NCBI GenBank assembly: GCA_031255325.1
Contig: JAIRST010000029.1
Location: forward strand, 1 to 22,602
DNA: 22,602 nucleotides
Reading direction: 5' to 3'
DNA from: Holosporales bacterium
GTDB taxonomy: Bacteria > Pseudomonadota > Alphaproteobacteria > UBA3830 > JAIRMZ01
This document shows positions 14,320-22,321 of this stretch, one piece after another; position 1 is the first letter of the stretch; each line of letters starts with the position of its first letter. The translations under genes were made by a program, and so were the position numbers. The notes under the pieces were generated by a model. The model saw only the letters and a program-made list of their open reading frames with translations. It made no database searches and was not told where the DNA came from.

Positions 14320-15381
14320 TTATGACATAAATAAATCATTAATGGGAGCTGTTGTTTCAACACCTATTTTATCGAAGTTGTCTTTAATCCATTTATCTGC
14401 AGCTTTATATCCTGCATCAAATAAATAATCGATAAATTTCTTATCTGTATTGAGCTTTGAAGACCAGCCGAGATCTTGGAAAGCAGCTTCATCTTGAATC
14501 AAATGGACATGGAGCTTTTTGATTTTTGTCGCATCAACTAATCCTTCATCGATTAATTTCGTAATAAAATGCATGGACCGCATCTCACGTAGAATTGACG
14601 TATTGTTCGTAATTTCATTCAAACGATCGCCAATTTCCCCTGCTGTTATGGGAAGTCGATTGCGATGTGTTGGATTGAGCTTGATCACCATAATATCTGG
14701 TGTTTCGCATTCATAAATAAGAGGGTAAATTACCGGATTTCCAATAAATCCACCGTCCCAATAATACTCACCGTTTACCATGACCGCTGAATAGATCGTT
14801 GGCAGACAAGCTGTTGCTAACAAAGCGTCTGGACAAAATTCTTCTGTATTAAAGACTTTTATTTTTCCGGTATAGACATGCGTTGCGGACATGAAAATTT
14901 TATATTCTTTGTTGTTCCGAATTTTTTCAAAGTCAAAAACTTTCAAAATGAGATCCTTAAGAGGATTTGCTCCTGTTGGATTATATTGATAAGGAGATAA
15001 AAATTTTAACATTAAGTCGAAAAAAATAAATGCTGGTGTGTTGTGCATAGTAAATTTATTCAACATCTGATCCATCGGACCAGGCTTAAGAAAACTGGTT
15101 TTTCCAGATTCGATGAGCGCTTCCCAGTACGTTCGTAAAACACGCCGTGCTCCTTCGTTGCCGCCTTCTAAAAGACCCTGAACGGTACCTGCAGCGTTCA
15201 TTGCTCCGGCGCTGGCTCCTGTTACACCTTCAATAATAAAACGCCCATCTTCAAATAAACGGTCTAAAACACCCCAGGTAAAGGCTCCATGAGAGCCACC
15301 ACCTTGCATCGCTATGGATATTGTCTTTTTGCCATCTTTACGCGCAGCTAATTTAGATGGCTTTGGTGGATGTGTAAGCAT
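14320..15381 (-). CDS. Patatin-like phospholipase with DUF3734-type C-terminus
   Basis: The 353-residue protein has a Ser-Asp dyad hydrolase layout: oxyanion-hole loop GGGSHG at 27-32, nucleophile elbow GASAG with Ser57, and DGG with Asp209. From about 240 the sequence (GDRLNEITNNTSILREMRS, then LGWSSKLNTD and AADKWIKDNFDKIGVETT) resembles the DUF3734 extension found in many alphaproteobacterial patatins. It would cleave acyl chains from phospholipids or related lipids. No signal peptide is visible, so it is cytosolic or exported by a non-Sec route. GAGGAG precedes the ATG at 15381 by seven bases. It follows the glycosyltransferase operon after 113 bases and has its own terminator. Patatins of intracellular bacteria can be host-directed; nothing here proves that. 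Confidence 0.92.
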   Translation of the reverse strand: MLTHPPKPSKLAARKDGKKTISIAMQGGGSHGAFTWGVLDRLFEDGRFIIEGVTGASAGAMNAAGTVQGLLEGGNEGARRVLRTYWEALIESGKTSFLKPGPMDQMLNKFTMHNTPAFIFFDLMLKFLSPYQYNPTGANPLKDLILKVFDFEKIRNNKEYKIFMSATHVYTGKIKVFNTEEFCPDALLATACLPTIYSAVMVNGEYYWDGGFIGNPVIYPLIYECETPDIMVIKLNPTHRNRLPITAGEIGDRLNEITNNTSILREMRSMHFITKLIDEGLVDATKIKKLHVHLIQDEAAFQDLGWSSKLNTDKKFIDYLFDAGYKAADKWIKDNFDKIGVETTAPINDLFMS

Positions 15382-15427
15382 ATTTTTCTCCTCGTTTCTT
15401 GTCTGTCAAACGTATTCTACTTTTTAG

Positions 15428-15446
15428 TAATACACGCTCGGTATTA
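15428..15446. repeat. Inverted repeat TAATAC / GTATTA upstream of the patatin gene
   Basis: Six-base perfect arms flank a 7-base centre about 47 bp before the patatin start, inside the 113-bp spacer after the GT9 gene. The size and place suit an operator or part of a promoter region. The AT-rich setting makes chance possible. Confidence 0.25.
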
Positions 15447-15494
15447 ATATTTCGTTTATTTTTCAAAAGTGGTTTAGATTTTTTTAAATTGGTG

Positions 15495-16385
15495 CTATTT
15501 GATTTTAACAAGCTTTAATGCGGCGATAACTTCTGAGGAAGAGATTTCGGAGAGCGTCCCTTGAAGAGTGCGCACACGACCTAAAGGGGCGCTTAATTGG
15601 GGGGATGTATACGGAGAAAATATAACAACGGAAGGACATCCTACAACAGCTATGCCATGCATGGGACCCGTATCATTGCCGATGGCGATACATGCTTTTG
15701 CTCCCAGTTTAAGAATATCCATAGGATGTGTTTTTCCTGTTAGGTCGATGGCAGCAGGAACAGCTTTTAGAAAAGCGCGTGCCAAGGATTGTTCGGCTAT
15801 ACCCCCGGTGAGAACGGGACACATTCCTTGTGTCACACACCACTTGCCCACAGCAATGAATCCTTCAACAGGCCATATCTTGAAAGACGCAGAAGCGCCT
15901 ATAACAAATAAGGCGAAAGGATGATCTTTGGGGAGTAAATTTTGAAAGGGTTCGCAAGAAGAAGGCGGAAAAGTCGTCTTTAAATTTTGTACAGAAAAGC
16001 CGGCCTTCTTTAGGACTTCTTGCCGGCGTGCAAAACTGTGTGCGGTCGCTGGTAACGCATATTGTTCCCCATAGATAGCCGACTTTTTAGGCAAAATATG
16101 ACGTAAAGCATGACAGTACCAACGTGTACGGGTTGACAATTGCAGGTCATACACAATCGCATAAGCAGCGTGCCATGTTTCTTTGAAGAAAGACCAAGGA
16201 ACACCTTCTCTGGGATCGGTCAATACGCAATCGAAAAGTCCTAATTCCCGGGCAAAAACTTCAAAAGGAGGTGTTGTAAGAAGCGTTACCGACTCTTGCG
16301 CATGGTGTAGGCGAATCGCCTGAAACAAGGGCAAACTTTGGAAAAAATCCCCTAGAGCGCCATGTTTTATGACTAGGATGGACAT
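15495..16385 (-). CDS. Glycosyltransferase family 9 (heptosyltransferase-like)
   Basis: This 296-residue GT-B enzyme begins MSILVIKHGALGDFFQSLP, the standard GT9 opening, and carries the late nucleotide-sugar motif GNDTGPMHGIAVVGCP followed by FSPYTSP. Relatives (WaaC, WaaF, WaaQ) add heptose or related sugars to the lipopolysaccharide core at the inner face of the cytoplasmic membrane. The acceptor cannot be told from sequence. The ATG at 16385 lies one base after the stop of the upstream GT4 gene and has AAGGA just upstream; an earlier in-frame ATG at 16418 would sit inside the GT4 coding sequence and lacks this support. It is the last gene of the GST-GT4-GT9 unit. Confidence 0.9.
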   Translation of the reverse strand: MSILVIKHGALGDFFQSLPLFQAIRLHHAQESVTLLTTPPFEVFARELGLFDCVLTDPREGVPWSFFKETWHAAYAIVYDLQLSTRTRWYCHALRHILPKKSAIYGEQYALPATAHSFARRQEVLKKAGFSVQNLKTTFPPSSCEPFQNLLPKDHPFALFVIGASASFKIWPVEGFIAVGKWCVTQGMCPVLTGGIAEQSLARAFLKAVPAAIDLTGKTHPMDILKLGAKACIAIGNDTGPMHGIAVVGCPSVVIFSPYTSPQLSAPLGRVRTLQGTLSEISSSEVIAALKLVKIK

Positions 16386-16386
16386 C

Positions 16387-17514
16387 CTATCCTTGCAATG
16401 TGTTGCAGTACACATCAATCATCTGCTGCACATATCGATCTAAAGAAAAATGCGTTTCTATACGCTTCCGTGCCTGTTGACCAATACGCGTACGTTCCTC
16501 ATTAGAAAGATGTAATACGTGGTGCAGTGCTTCCGCTAAATCGGCTGCGTGAGATGGCTTAAAAAGCCAGCCAGTTTTGTTATTTTCAATAATTTCTTGA
16601 AAACCCCCTAGGTCACTAGCAACAACACATCTTTCCAAAGCGCAAGCTTCGGCCACAACGCATCCAAAAGCTTCTGGATGAATCGAAGGCGCCACAACCA
16701 CATCTGCTGCGCACATAAGGCTACGCAAATCTTGCCTTGCCTCTTCAAAACGCACAGACTCAACTAGCCTTAAATTTTGAATATGCATTTTCAAAGCTGT
16801 CACATAGGCTTCTGCTCCTTTGGTGGGGCCTATGAAAACACAATGGAAATTTTCACCTTGTTGGCGCAAAATAGCGAGCGCTTCTAAAAGCAGATTGTGC
16901 CCTTTAATAGCGGTAAGACGCCCAGGCATGACAAGGAGCGGTTCATTATGAGATAACGATTTACGCCAATGAGCAATTTCTTCGTGAGGGATGAGAGCGG
17001 GAGTAAAGTAATCTGTATCTATTCCTGAAATTATTGGAATAACGTTCTCTTCAAAAGGAGCATAATGCGCATGTATATAACGCACGAGAAATGTTGACAA
17101 AGAAATAACACAAGAAGCGCGTAATTCGCTGCTATTATAGAAATGTTTCAGTTTATTTTGTATCTTATGCGCTCCGTGAATGCTAGAGACCCAAGGAATT
17201 GAGGTTAGCCGACTGGCCATAAGGGTACTCCAGCAGGGACCGCGACTTTGAGCATGCATAATATCTACACCACAAACACGCGCAAGACGAGCAAGACGTA
17301 TACCATTTAAAAACAACGAAGCAGGGTCTTTACGATGTAAATTTAAAGGGATGTAGGTAACTTTTTGAGGAAGTGATGTTTTCAAAGGTCCTGAAGCAGC
17401 TACAACAGTGTGCTTGACGTCGGGATACGTTACTGTTGCCTTTTTCAGAAAAGCGCACACACTCTTTTCTATCCCCCCAATGGTTAATCTGGGTAGGATA
17501 TGTAAAATATGCAT
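16387..17514 (-). CDS. Glycosyltransferase family 4 (GT-B fold)
   Basis: A 375-residue retaining glycosyltransferase. The N-terminal domain opens with MHILHILPRLTIGGIEKSV, with the glycine-rich acceptor loop GG; the C-terminal domain has VMPGRLTAIKGHNLLLEA and the donor-site E-x7-E motif (Glu281 and Glu289 in PEAFGCVVAEA), then the GGFQEII and NNKTGWLF stretches typical of GT4. Sugar and acceptor are unknown; with a GT9 gene directly after it, work on lipopolysaccharide core or another envelope glycan is likely. The ATG at 17514 is one base after the GST stop, so translation is coupled; an ATG-less upstream extension to 17571 would lie within the GST gene. Confidence 0.92.
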   Translation of the reverse strand: MHILHILPRLTIGGIEKSVCAFLKKATVTYPDVKHTVVAASGPLKTSLPQKVTYIPLNLHRKDPASLFLNGIRLARLARVCGVDIMHAQSRGPCWSTLMASRLTSIPWVSSIHGAHKIQNKLKHFYNSSELRASCVISLSTFLVRYIHAHYAPFEENVIPIISGIDTDYFTPALIPHEEIAHWRKSLSHNEPLLVMPGRLTAIKGHNLLLEALAILRQQGENFHCVFIGPTKGAEAYVTALKMHIQNLRLVESVRFEEARQDLRSLMCAADVVVAPSIHPEAFGCVVAEACALERCVVASDLGGFQEIIENNKTGWLFKPSHAADLAEALHHVLHLSNEERTRIGQQARKRIETHFSLDRYVQQMIDVYCNTLQG

Positions 17515-17515
17515 T

Positions 17516-18184
17516 TTAAAAATCCAAATTAGCGTAATGCGAGGCAGGGGTAAAAGCTGCAATACGATCATTTAACAAAGCGCGAAAACTTGGACGGGAT
17601 TTGATACGCACATACCAATCTTTTGCTTCAGGATATTTTTCCCATGGCACTTCGCTAATATAATCAAGTGTTGATAAATGGGCCGCTGCTGTAGCGTCTG
17701 CAAGAGAGAAAAAATCTCCCGCAAGCCAATTCCGTCTATCCGTCAGCCATGTAATATATAAAAGGTGCGTCTCTATATTCTTTTTGCCTTGACGAATAGC
17801 ATTAGAATCCGGTCCGCGCGCTTCCCAGAAGCGTTTAAGAACCTTTTCATATAAAAGCTTTTGATAAACATCACTATAAAATCTTATATCAAACCATTCC
17901 ATTAATCGCCGTACTTCCGCACTTTCTTGCAACGTTTTCCCTAAAAGAGGTGTATCAGGGCATGTTTCTTCAAGATACTCAACGATTGCTATACTCCCCC
18001 CGATATGATCCCCCGAAGGTTCAACAAGATAAGGGACATCCCCTGTTGGATTAATATCTAGAAACGCTTTGTGTCCCCCCCAAGGCTCCTCGATCATCGC
18101 TGTGAAATCGAGCAGCTTTTCTGCTAGCATAAGACGTACTTTTCGAGAGAATGGGCAAAGTGGGTAATGGTAGAGTGTACGCAT
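17516..18184 (-). CDS. Glutathione S-transferase family protein
   Basis: The 222-residue product has an N-terminal thioredoxin-like domain (about 1-78) beginning LYHYPLCPFSRKVRLMLAEK, with the cis-proline region GDVPYL and the glutathione-contact ..GSIAIVEYLEE, followed by an all-helical C-terminal domain with LAGDFFSLADATAAAHL near 155-171. Such enzymes conjugate or reduce substrates with glutathione, but members of this alphaproteobacterial subgroup lack an assigned substrate. The CPFS at 10-13 offers a possible catalytic cysteine. It heads the operon with the two glycosyltransferases, each start one base after the previous stop, and diverges from uppP. Why a GST sits with envelope genes is not clear from the sequence. 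Confidence 0.9.
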   Translation of the reverse strand: MRTLYHYPLCPFSRKVRLMLAEKLLDFTAMIEEPWGGHKAFLDINPTGDVPYLVEPSGDHIGGSIAIVEYLEETCPDTPLLGKTLQESAEVRRLMEWFDIRFYSDVYQKLLYEKVLKRFWEARGPDSNAIRQGKKNIETHLLYITWLTDRRNWLAGDFFSLADATAAAHLSTLDYISEVPWEKYPEAKDWYVRIKSRPSFRALLNDRIAAFTPASHYANLDF

Positions 18185-18185
18185 A

Positions 18186-18228
18186 GACCTTTCTTTATTA
18201 CATTAAAAGGATCTCTATCCTATAGGTC
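18186..18228. repeat. Nested inverted repeats in the 66-bp GST/uppP divergent spacer
   Basis: GACCT (18186-18190) is mirrored by AGGTC (18224-18228), and inside lies AGGAT-CTCT-ATCCT (18208-18221). Both dyads fit in a very short spacer that must hold two divergent promoters, so an overlapping operator is possible. Five-base arms are weak evidence. Confidence 0.25.
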
Positions 18229-18250
18229 AAGGGTCGTTGAGGAGTAAAAG

Positions 18251-19063
18251 ATGGATGAATGCTACATGCAAGAAGGAATGCGCCTATTCCTTTTAGGCGC
18301 TCTTCAAGGAATCACCGAATTTTTGCCCGTGAGCTCTTCAGCGCATTTAGCGCTTTTGCCGCAGTTTTTAAATTGGCAAGACCAAGGACAAGGGGTGGAC
18401 GTTTTCTTGAATGTAGGAACGTTAGGCGTTTTATTTTTGTATCTCTTTAAAGAAATGCGCGCTTTTATAAAAGGAGGCTTGGATGTTGTACGAAGACGAA
18501 CAACCTCAAATCGGTTTTTTTTCCTAAAAGTTCTTATCGCTGCTCTTCCGGTCATTGTTGTGGGGGGTATTGTTGAGATTTTCTTTGAATCACGCTTAAA
18601 CAACCCTGTTTTATTGGCAGGAACAACAGCATTATTTTCAATTATACTTTTGGGGGGAGATAGAACACCGCAACGTGCCGCCTCCTTACATTACCAAGGA
18701 TCTTTTACTGAAGCTTTCCTTATTGGCTGTGCGCAGATTTTTTCTCTTATCCCAGGAGCAAGTCGTTTGGGCGTGTGCCTATCCGCAATGCGTTTTCTAG
18801 GATATGATCGAATAGAAGCGTTCCGCTTTTCTATGCTGCTTTCCATTCCTCCTGTTATGGGTGCATTGACGTTAAAAAGCGTAAAAGTTGTGATGCATGC
18901 TACTGTTTTGCCATGGGGAGCTATTATGGGTGGATGTATAGCGGCCTTTGTATGTGGAATGTTGACCTTTAAAGGAGCATCATATTGGATTTCAAAGGGA
19001 GGAACATTGACTCCTTTTGTTGTATATAGGTTTTTTTTAGCGGTTTTAATGTTTATTTTGTGA
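18251..19063 (+). CDS. uppP: Undecaprenyl-diphosphatase UppP/BacA
   Basis: UppP removes one phosphate from undecaprenyl diphosphate on the outer face of the inner membrane, recycling the lipid carrier for peptidoglycan and surface glycans. The 270-residue, largely hydrophobic protein has about seven to eight membrane segments and both signature regions: QGITEFLPVSSSAH at 19-32, with the (E/Q)xxxE pair Q19/E23 and His32, and PGASRLG at 168-174 with the key Arg172. The second motif normally reads PGTSRSG followed by T; here Ser and Thr are replaced by Leu and Cys. The ATG at 18251 follows GAGGAG. The stop overlaps the cca GTG. Nearby glycosyltransferases depend on such carriers only if they use undecaprenyl intermediates. 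Confidence 0.95.
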   Translation: MDECYMQEGMRLFLLGALQGITEFLPVSSSAHLALLPQFLNWQDQGQGVDVFLNVGTLGVLFLYLFKEMRAFIKGGLDVVRRRTTSNRFFFLKVLIAALPVIVVGGIVEIFFESRLNNPVLLAGTTALFSIILLGGDRTPQRAASLHYQGSFTEAFLIGCAQIFSLIPGASRLGVCLSAMRFLGYDRIEAFRFSMLLSIPPVMGALTLKSVKVVMHATVLPWGAIMGGCIAAFVCGMLTFKGASYWISKGGTLTPFVVYRFFLAVLMFIL

Positions 19064-20277
19064 AGAAAGATCCATTTTCCTCCCTCTTTACACCGGTGAC
19101 GCAAGCGCTCATGCAGAAATTCCGAGAAGAAGGCAGTGAATTGCGTTTTGTCGGAGGTGCAGTCCGTGATTGCCTTTTAGGGCTTCCCCCTAAAGATATT
19201 GATTTCAGTACCCCGGCATTACCCGACTCTGTTATGCGATGGGTTCAACAAATAGGGCTACAGGCTGTACCTACAGGCGTGTTGTTTGGCACTATTACAG
19301 CATGTGCGCCTACAAAAGAAACATTCGAGATCACGACGTTACGACGCGATATATGGACAAATGGACGGCATGCTTCTATCGAATTTTCTTCTTCGTGGGT
19401 TGAAGATGCCTCACGACGAGATTTTACTATTAATGCGCTTTATTGTGACGATAGAGGACGGTTGTATGATTTCTTTGACGGAGAAAAGGATTTAGAAGAA
19501 GGATATATTCGGTTTATTGGAGATCCTCAAGAACGTATTGCAGAAGATTTTCTGCGCATTTTACGATATTTTCGCTTTTGGGCGCATTTTGGACGTATCG
19601 CACCGAATGCGGATTTGTTGCGGCTTTTAGAAGAATCTGCATTTCAGCTTGAAAAGCTTTCAGGAGAACGTATTTGGAAAGAATTACGAGAAATTTTGCT
19701 GGCGGCGCGATTTGCGAAAACATTTTGGTTGATGCGACGTGTTTTAGCCTCAATGTTGGGGATGGGGTTCCCGCATGTTGCAAAGTACAGCTTTTGGGAT
19801 CATTCTCTATTCCAAGACCCCTTATTAAGACTAAGCTTGGGTATTACTTCAGAGACATCCTATCAATTTATAAAAACACGATTACACCTTTCCGATAAAG
19901 AAGCGAGAAAACTGCATGCCTTTATATCCTATGAAATTTATAATGCACGGGATGCCGAGAAACGCTTATGTCGTGCTTTGAAGATACCCCAGGAAAATTT
20001 GCGTCCGGCATGTTTAGCTATCGATGTAGCGCGCACTGTATTGAGCGATGAGCTAAAAGAAGAAGAAGCTTTCCCCATTCTTGATGCTATTACAACGACA
20101 ACTTTTCCAAGTTTTCCCCTGACAGGAAACTCCTTAATTGAAAATGGGATTTATCCTGGATTTCTAATGGGAGAAATCTTAAAGAAAACGCGCTTATGGT
20201 GGATATCAAAAGGCGGCACCCCTACAAAAGAAGAATGTTTAACTATAGCATTGAAAATAAATAAAGATATCTCTTAA
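19060..20277 (+). CDS. cca: CCA tRNA nucleotidyltransferase (poly(A) polymerase family)
   Basis: This class II nucleotidyltransferase adds or repairs the 3'-CCA end of tRNAs (a poly(A) polymerase role cannot be excluded by sequence alone). The 405-residue protein has RFVGGAVRDCLLG at 29-41, the metal-binding DID at 46-48, FGT near 76, and the nucleotide-recognition RRDFTINALY at 119-128, then the RNA-binding ERIAEDFLRILRYFRFWAHF stretch. No HD phosphohydrolase motif is seen in the C-terminal part. The GTG start at 19060 overlaps the uppP stop as GTGA with no obvious Shine-Dalgarno of its own, so expression should depend on coupling to uppP. It ends 49 bases before the convergent gene. Confidence 0.94.
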   Translation: MKKDPFSSLFTPVTQALMQKFREEGSELRFVGGAVRDCLLGLPPKDIDFSTPALPDSVMRWVQQIGLQAVPTGVLFGTITACAPTKETFEITTLRRDIWTNGRHASIEFSSSWVEDASRRDFTINALYCDDRGRLYDFFDGEKDLEEGYIRFIGDPQERIAEDFLRILRYFRFWAHFGRIAPNADLLRLLEESAFQLEKLSGERIWKELREILLAARFAKTFWLMRRVLASMLGMGFPHVAKYSFWDHSLFQDPLLRLSLGITSETSYQFIKTRLHLSDKEARKLHAFISYEIYNARDAEKRLCRALKIPQENLRPACLAIDVARTVLSDELKEEEAFPILDAITTTTFPSFPLTGNSLIENGIYPGFLMGEILKKTRLWWISKGGTPTKEECLTIALKINKDIS

Positions 20278-20326
20278 TATTTCTTACTCTATAAATCCTT
20301 GCGCCATTTATTAGGCAACAGAACTT

Positions 20327-21322
20327 TCATGTACATGGCAAAAATATTTCCTCTTCCAAAAGAAGATGGGAACTTATCTCTTTCATAGAGGAGAGGATTT
20401 TATCTTTTTTGCATGCTTCTAAAAAAGAGATAATTTTATCGCAAGGAGAAACAAAACAGGCACGCCCTTCGGCAACATTTCCAATAAATAAGTCCTCATC
20501 TTGGTTCGCTAAACGGTACTGACGTGTATACTGCGAAATTTGTTTACGCTCCCTAAGCATAGGTGGCCATGGATGCTCTGATGAAACAGAAGTAAAAAAT
20601 AAAACAACTGGTTTTCCGTTCCTTGTTAAAAGAAAGTGTGTTCCATATCTGTCAACTTGGTAAAACTCTACAATGTCAGGATTCGCTCTCAAAAATATAT
20701 CGATCTCTTCGTATAATGCTGATTTTGCGAGAAAAGGAGTATTTTCTTCTGGATAGAATAAGGCAGAAGGAAGACCATTGGAGCAAGTTAGAAAGTATTG
20801 CCATTGTAATAAATGGATCTCATTAGTAATTCTTATGACTAATTGTGGTATTTCATGAAATAAAAGCGCATCCACAAGATGCGTATCCAAAACGTCCAAC
20901 GCTAAAGAAGATTCACTTGGATCTGCTATAAGTACCTTTTTAATACGCCAATCTTTTATATGTTCAAACAAAAGAAGAGCTTCATGTATTGAGATTGAGG
21001 ATTTGCTGTTTATAACTACGGTTGAAAAGCGATGGAAGCGTTCTGGAGAGGAAATCTTGCCATAACAGGCATCACGTAAAAAATTCTCTTCAGATGTAGT
21101 TTTAGATAAAAACACATCGTTCTTATCATAAGCGTGATCTATAATGGAAAATGCTTCTACTACATTTTGGCAAAATTCCAATATGATAGGATGCTGAATG
21201 CATGTATCATTTTGAAATAAATGAGGAAATTTTGTATCAAAACCAACCAATAAAACTCGAGCTGGATGGAAAAATACTGGCATCTTTTTCATATTTATTT
21301 TTTCGCCATATAGATTTTGCAT
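20327..21322 (-). CDS. Protein of unknown function with a degenerate receiver-like N-terminus
   Basis: A 331-residue soluble protein with no signal peptide or membrane segment. Residues about 10-165 alternate short hydrophobic strands and helices in the order of a CheY-like receiver (VLLVGFDTKF, FSTVVINSKSS, KKVLIADPSESS, LVDALLFHEI). However, the expected paired acids after strand 1 and the phospho-acceptor Asp at the end of strand 3 are absent (VVIN instead of an acid), so it would not be phosphorylated in the usual way. The C-terminal half contains IVEFYQVDRYGTHFLLTRNG and ends with a region KIISFLEACKKDK; I recall similar tails in receiver-linked proteins of intracellular bacteria, but cannot verify this. 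ATG at 21322 is spaced six bases from GAGGA; the ATG at 21328 is too close. It has its own 127-base upstream spacer. Confidence 0.8.
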   Translation of the reverse strand: MQNLYGEKINMKKMPVFFHPARVLLVGFDTKFPHLFQNDTCIQHPIILEFCQNVVEAFSIIDHAYDKNDVFLSKTTSEENFLRDACYGKISSPERFHRFSTVVINSKSSISIHEALLLFEHIKDWRIKKVLIADPSESSLALDVLDTHLVDALLFHEIPQLVIRITNEIHLLQWQYFLTCSNGLPSALFYPEENTPFLAKSALYEEIDIFLRANPDIVEFYQVDRYGTHFLLTRNGKPVVLFFTSVSSEHPWPPMLRERKQISQYTRQYRLANQDEDLFIGNVAEGRACFVSPCDKIISFLEACKKDKILSSMKEISSHLLLEEEIFLPCT

Positions 21323-21449
21323 CTCCATTCCTCATAATCTTTTTGGTACTATTTTAGAATAAAACAAACACATGACGCTATGCAAGAGAAAAAGCTCAAC
21401 CTAAAATTGCAATGAAAAACAATATATTATATAAGTCCGTTATCCGGAT

Positions 21450-21674
21450 TTAATGAAGACTTTGTGGAATAAGGTTGTTTCGGCGTGCTGCACATAAAGC
21501 CATATCTTGACTTGCGCTAAAACCTATGGTTGTGCCATCTGCTGCATGCAAGGAAAATCCTTCTTTCATTTTATCCAGGCGAATAAGCTTAATATAAGCT
21601 ATGTTTGTCACCCCTAATAAAGCAAGTTCTTGAGGAGTGATAGAACGCAGTTTTTCAAGATCGATAAATTCCAT
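21450..21674 (-). CDS. DUF1150 family small protein
   Basis: The 74-residue acidic-to-neutral protein matches the DUF1150 pattern: a leading LRSITPQELALLGVTNIAYI, a middle strand with HAADGTTIGFSAS, and an ending ALCAARRNNLIPQSLH. The family is small, soluble, largely alphaproteobacterial and of unknown function. It starts eight bases after the hsp20 stop with AGAGG in front of the ATG at 21674, so it is translated from the hsp20 transcript. The repeated pairing of DUF1150 with Hsp20 genes in Alphaproteobacteria suggests a heat-shock or chaperone-related role, which is inference. Confidence 0.88.
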   Translation of the reverse strand: MEFIDLEKLRSITPQELALLGVTNIAYIKLIRLDKMKEGFSLHAADGTTIGFSASQDMALCAARRNNLIPQSLH

Positions 21675-21682
21675 AGAACCTC

Positions 21683-22207
21683 TTAATTACTGTCTGGTAA
21701 ATCTATTTTACATTTTTCTTTTACAGAAAGAGATTTGTGTAAAAAATCTGTTTCTTTAAGTTTGCTGTTTAAAAGCTGAGAACATGCCAAAGATGGAATA
21801 GATGTTTTAATAGGAATACGTCGTGCTTTTACGGTTGTTTCCGGACGTATCAATTCGATATTTAAAAGCCCATTTTCAAAAGATGCACCCACAACTTCAA
21901 TCCCTTCCGCAAGAATAAAAGTGCGTTGAAATTGACGTGTAGCAATTCCTCTATGGAGATAAACACGATTTCCGTTTTCCACATGGCATCCTCGGATGAC
22001 AAGCTGATTATCTTCGATGGAGACCTCAAGGCTTTCGGAAGAAAAACCCGCTGCAGCAAGCGTAATCCTAAGCCCATTTTCTCCCACTTGCTCGATGTTA
22101 TAGGGGGGATACCCTTCATTTGTAATTTTAGACGCACGATCAACAAGTCGCTCAAAATGATCAAAACCCAGGAAGAGGGGACTGTTAAAAAGCGTTATCC
22201 GTGTCAT
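21683..22207 (-). CDS. Small heat-shock protein Hsp20 (IbpA-like)
   Basis: A 174-residue alpha-crystallin family holdase that binds unfolding proteins and keeps them available to DnaK and ClpB. The N-terminus has LFLGFDHFERLVD, typical of IbpA-type proteins (FxGFD and E-L-x). The crystallin domain runs from about 35 to 130, with YPPYNIEQ, ITLAAAGF, LVIRG and the late FENGLLNIEL. The C-terminal tail (about 130-174) is longer than usual and contains RRIPIKT, matching the I-x-I anchor that joins dimers, followed by a polar extension. The ATG at 22207 has a GGAAAAG stretch upstream. It forms a two-gene unit with DUF1150 and diverges from the gene at 22322. Confidence 0.95.
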   Translation of the reverse strand: MTRITLFNSPLFLGFDHFERLVDRASKITNEGYPPYNIEQVGENGLRITLAAAGFSSESLEVSIEDNQLVIRGCHVENGNRVYLHRGIATRQFQRTFILAEGIEVVGASFENGLLNIELIRPETTVKARRIPIKTSIPSLACSQLLNSKLKETDFLHKSLSVKEKCKIDLPDSN

Positions 22208-22244
22208 ATTTTCTTTTCCAATGCCTAATCCATGCCTTTATATT

Positions 22245-22273
22245 AGTCTATAAGAGAAAAAGAGACATTGCAA
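22245..22273 (-). promoter_or_regulatory. Candidate promoter of hsp20
   Basis: On the minus strand TTGCAA (22268-22273) and TAGACT (22245-22250) are 17 bp apart, as for a vegetative promoter. Reading the same -35 with CTCTTATA eleven bases on gives an arrangement reminiscent of heat-shock sigma factor (RpoH) promoters. The sequence does not decide between them. Confidence 0.35.
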
Positions 22274-22290
22274 CAAAAGTGCCCTATACT
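22262..22290 (+). promoter_or_regulatory. Candidate promoter of the gene at 22322
   Basis: GAGACA (22262-22267, four of six matches) and TATACT (22285-22290, five of six) are separated by 17 bp on the plus strand. Transcription would start near 22297, about 25 bases before the ATG. It overlaps the candidate hsp20 promoter on the other strand. Confidence 0.4.
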
Positions 22291-22321
22291 TCCTCCTCTA
22301 CGTAAGATCCAAGGAGACACA

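Noticed and set aside
21436..21447. Small TCCG/CGGA stem after DUF1150 as a terminator
   Set aside because: Only four base pairs and the following T-run is too distant to support a call.
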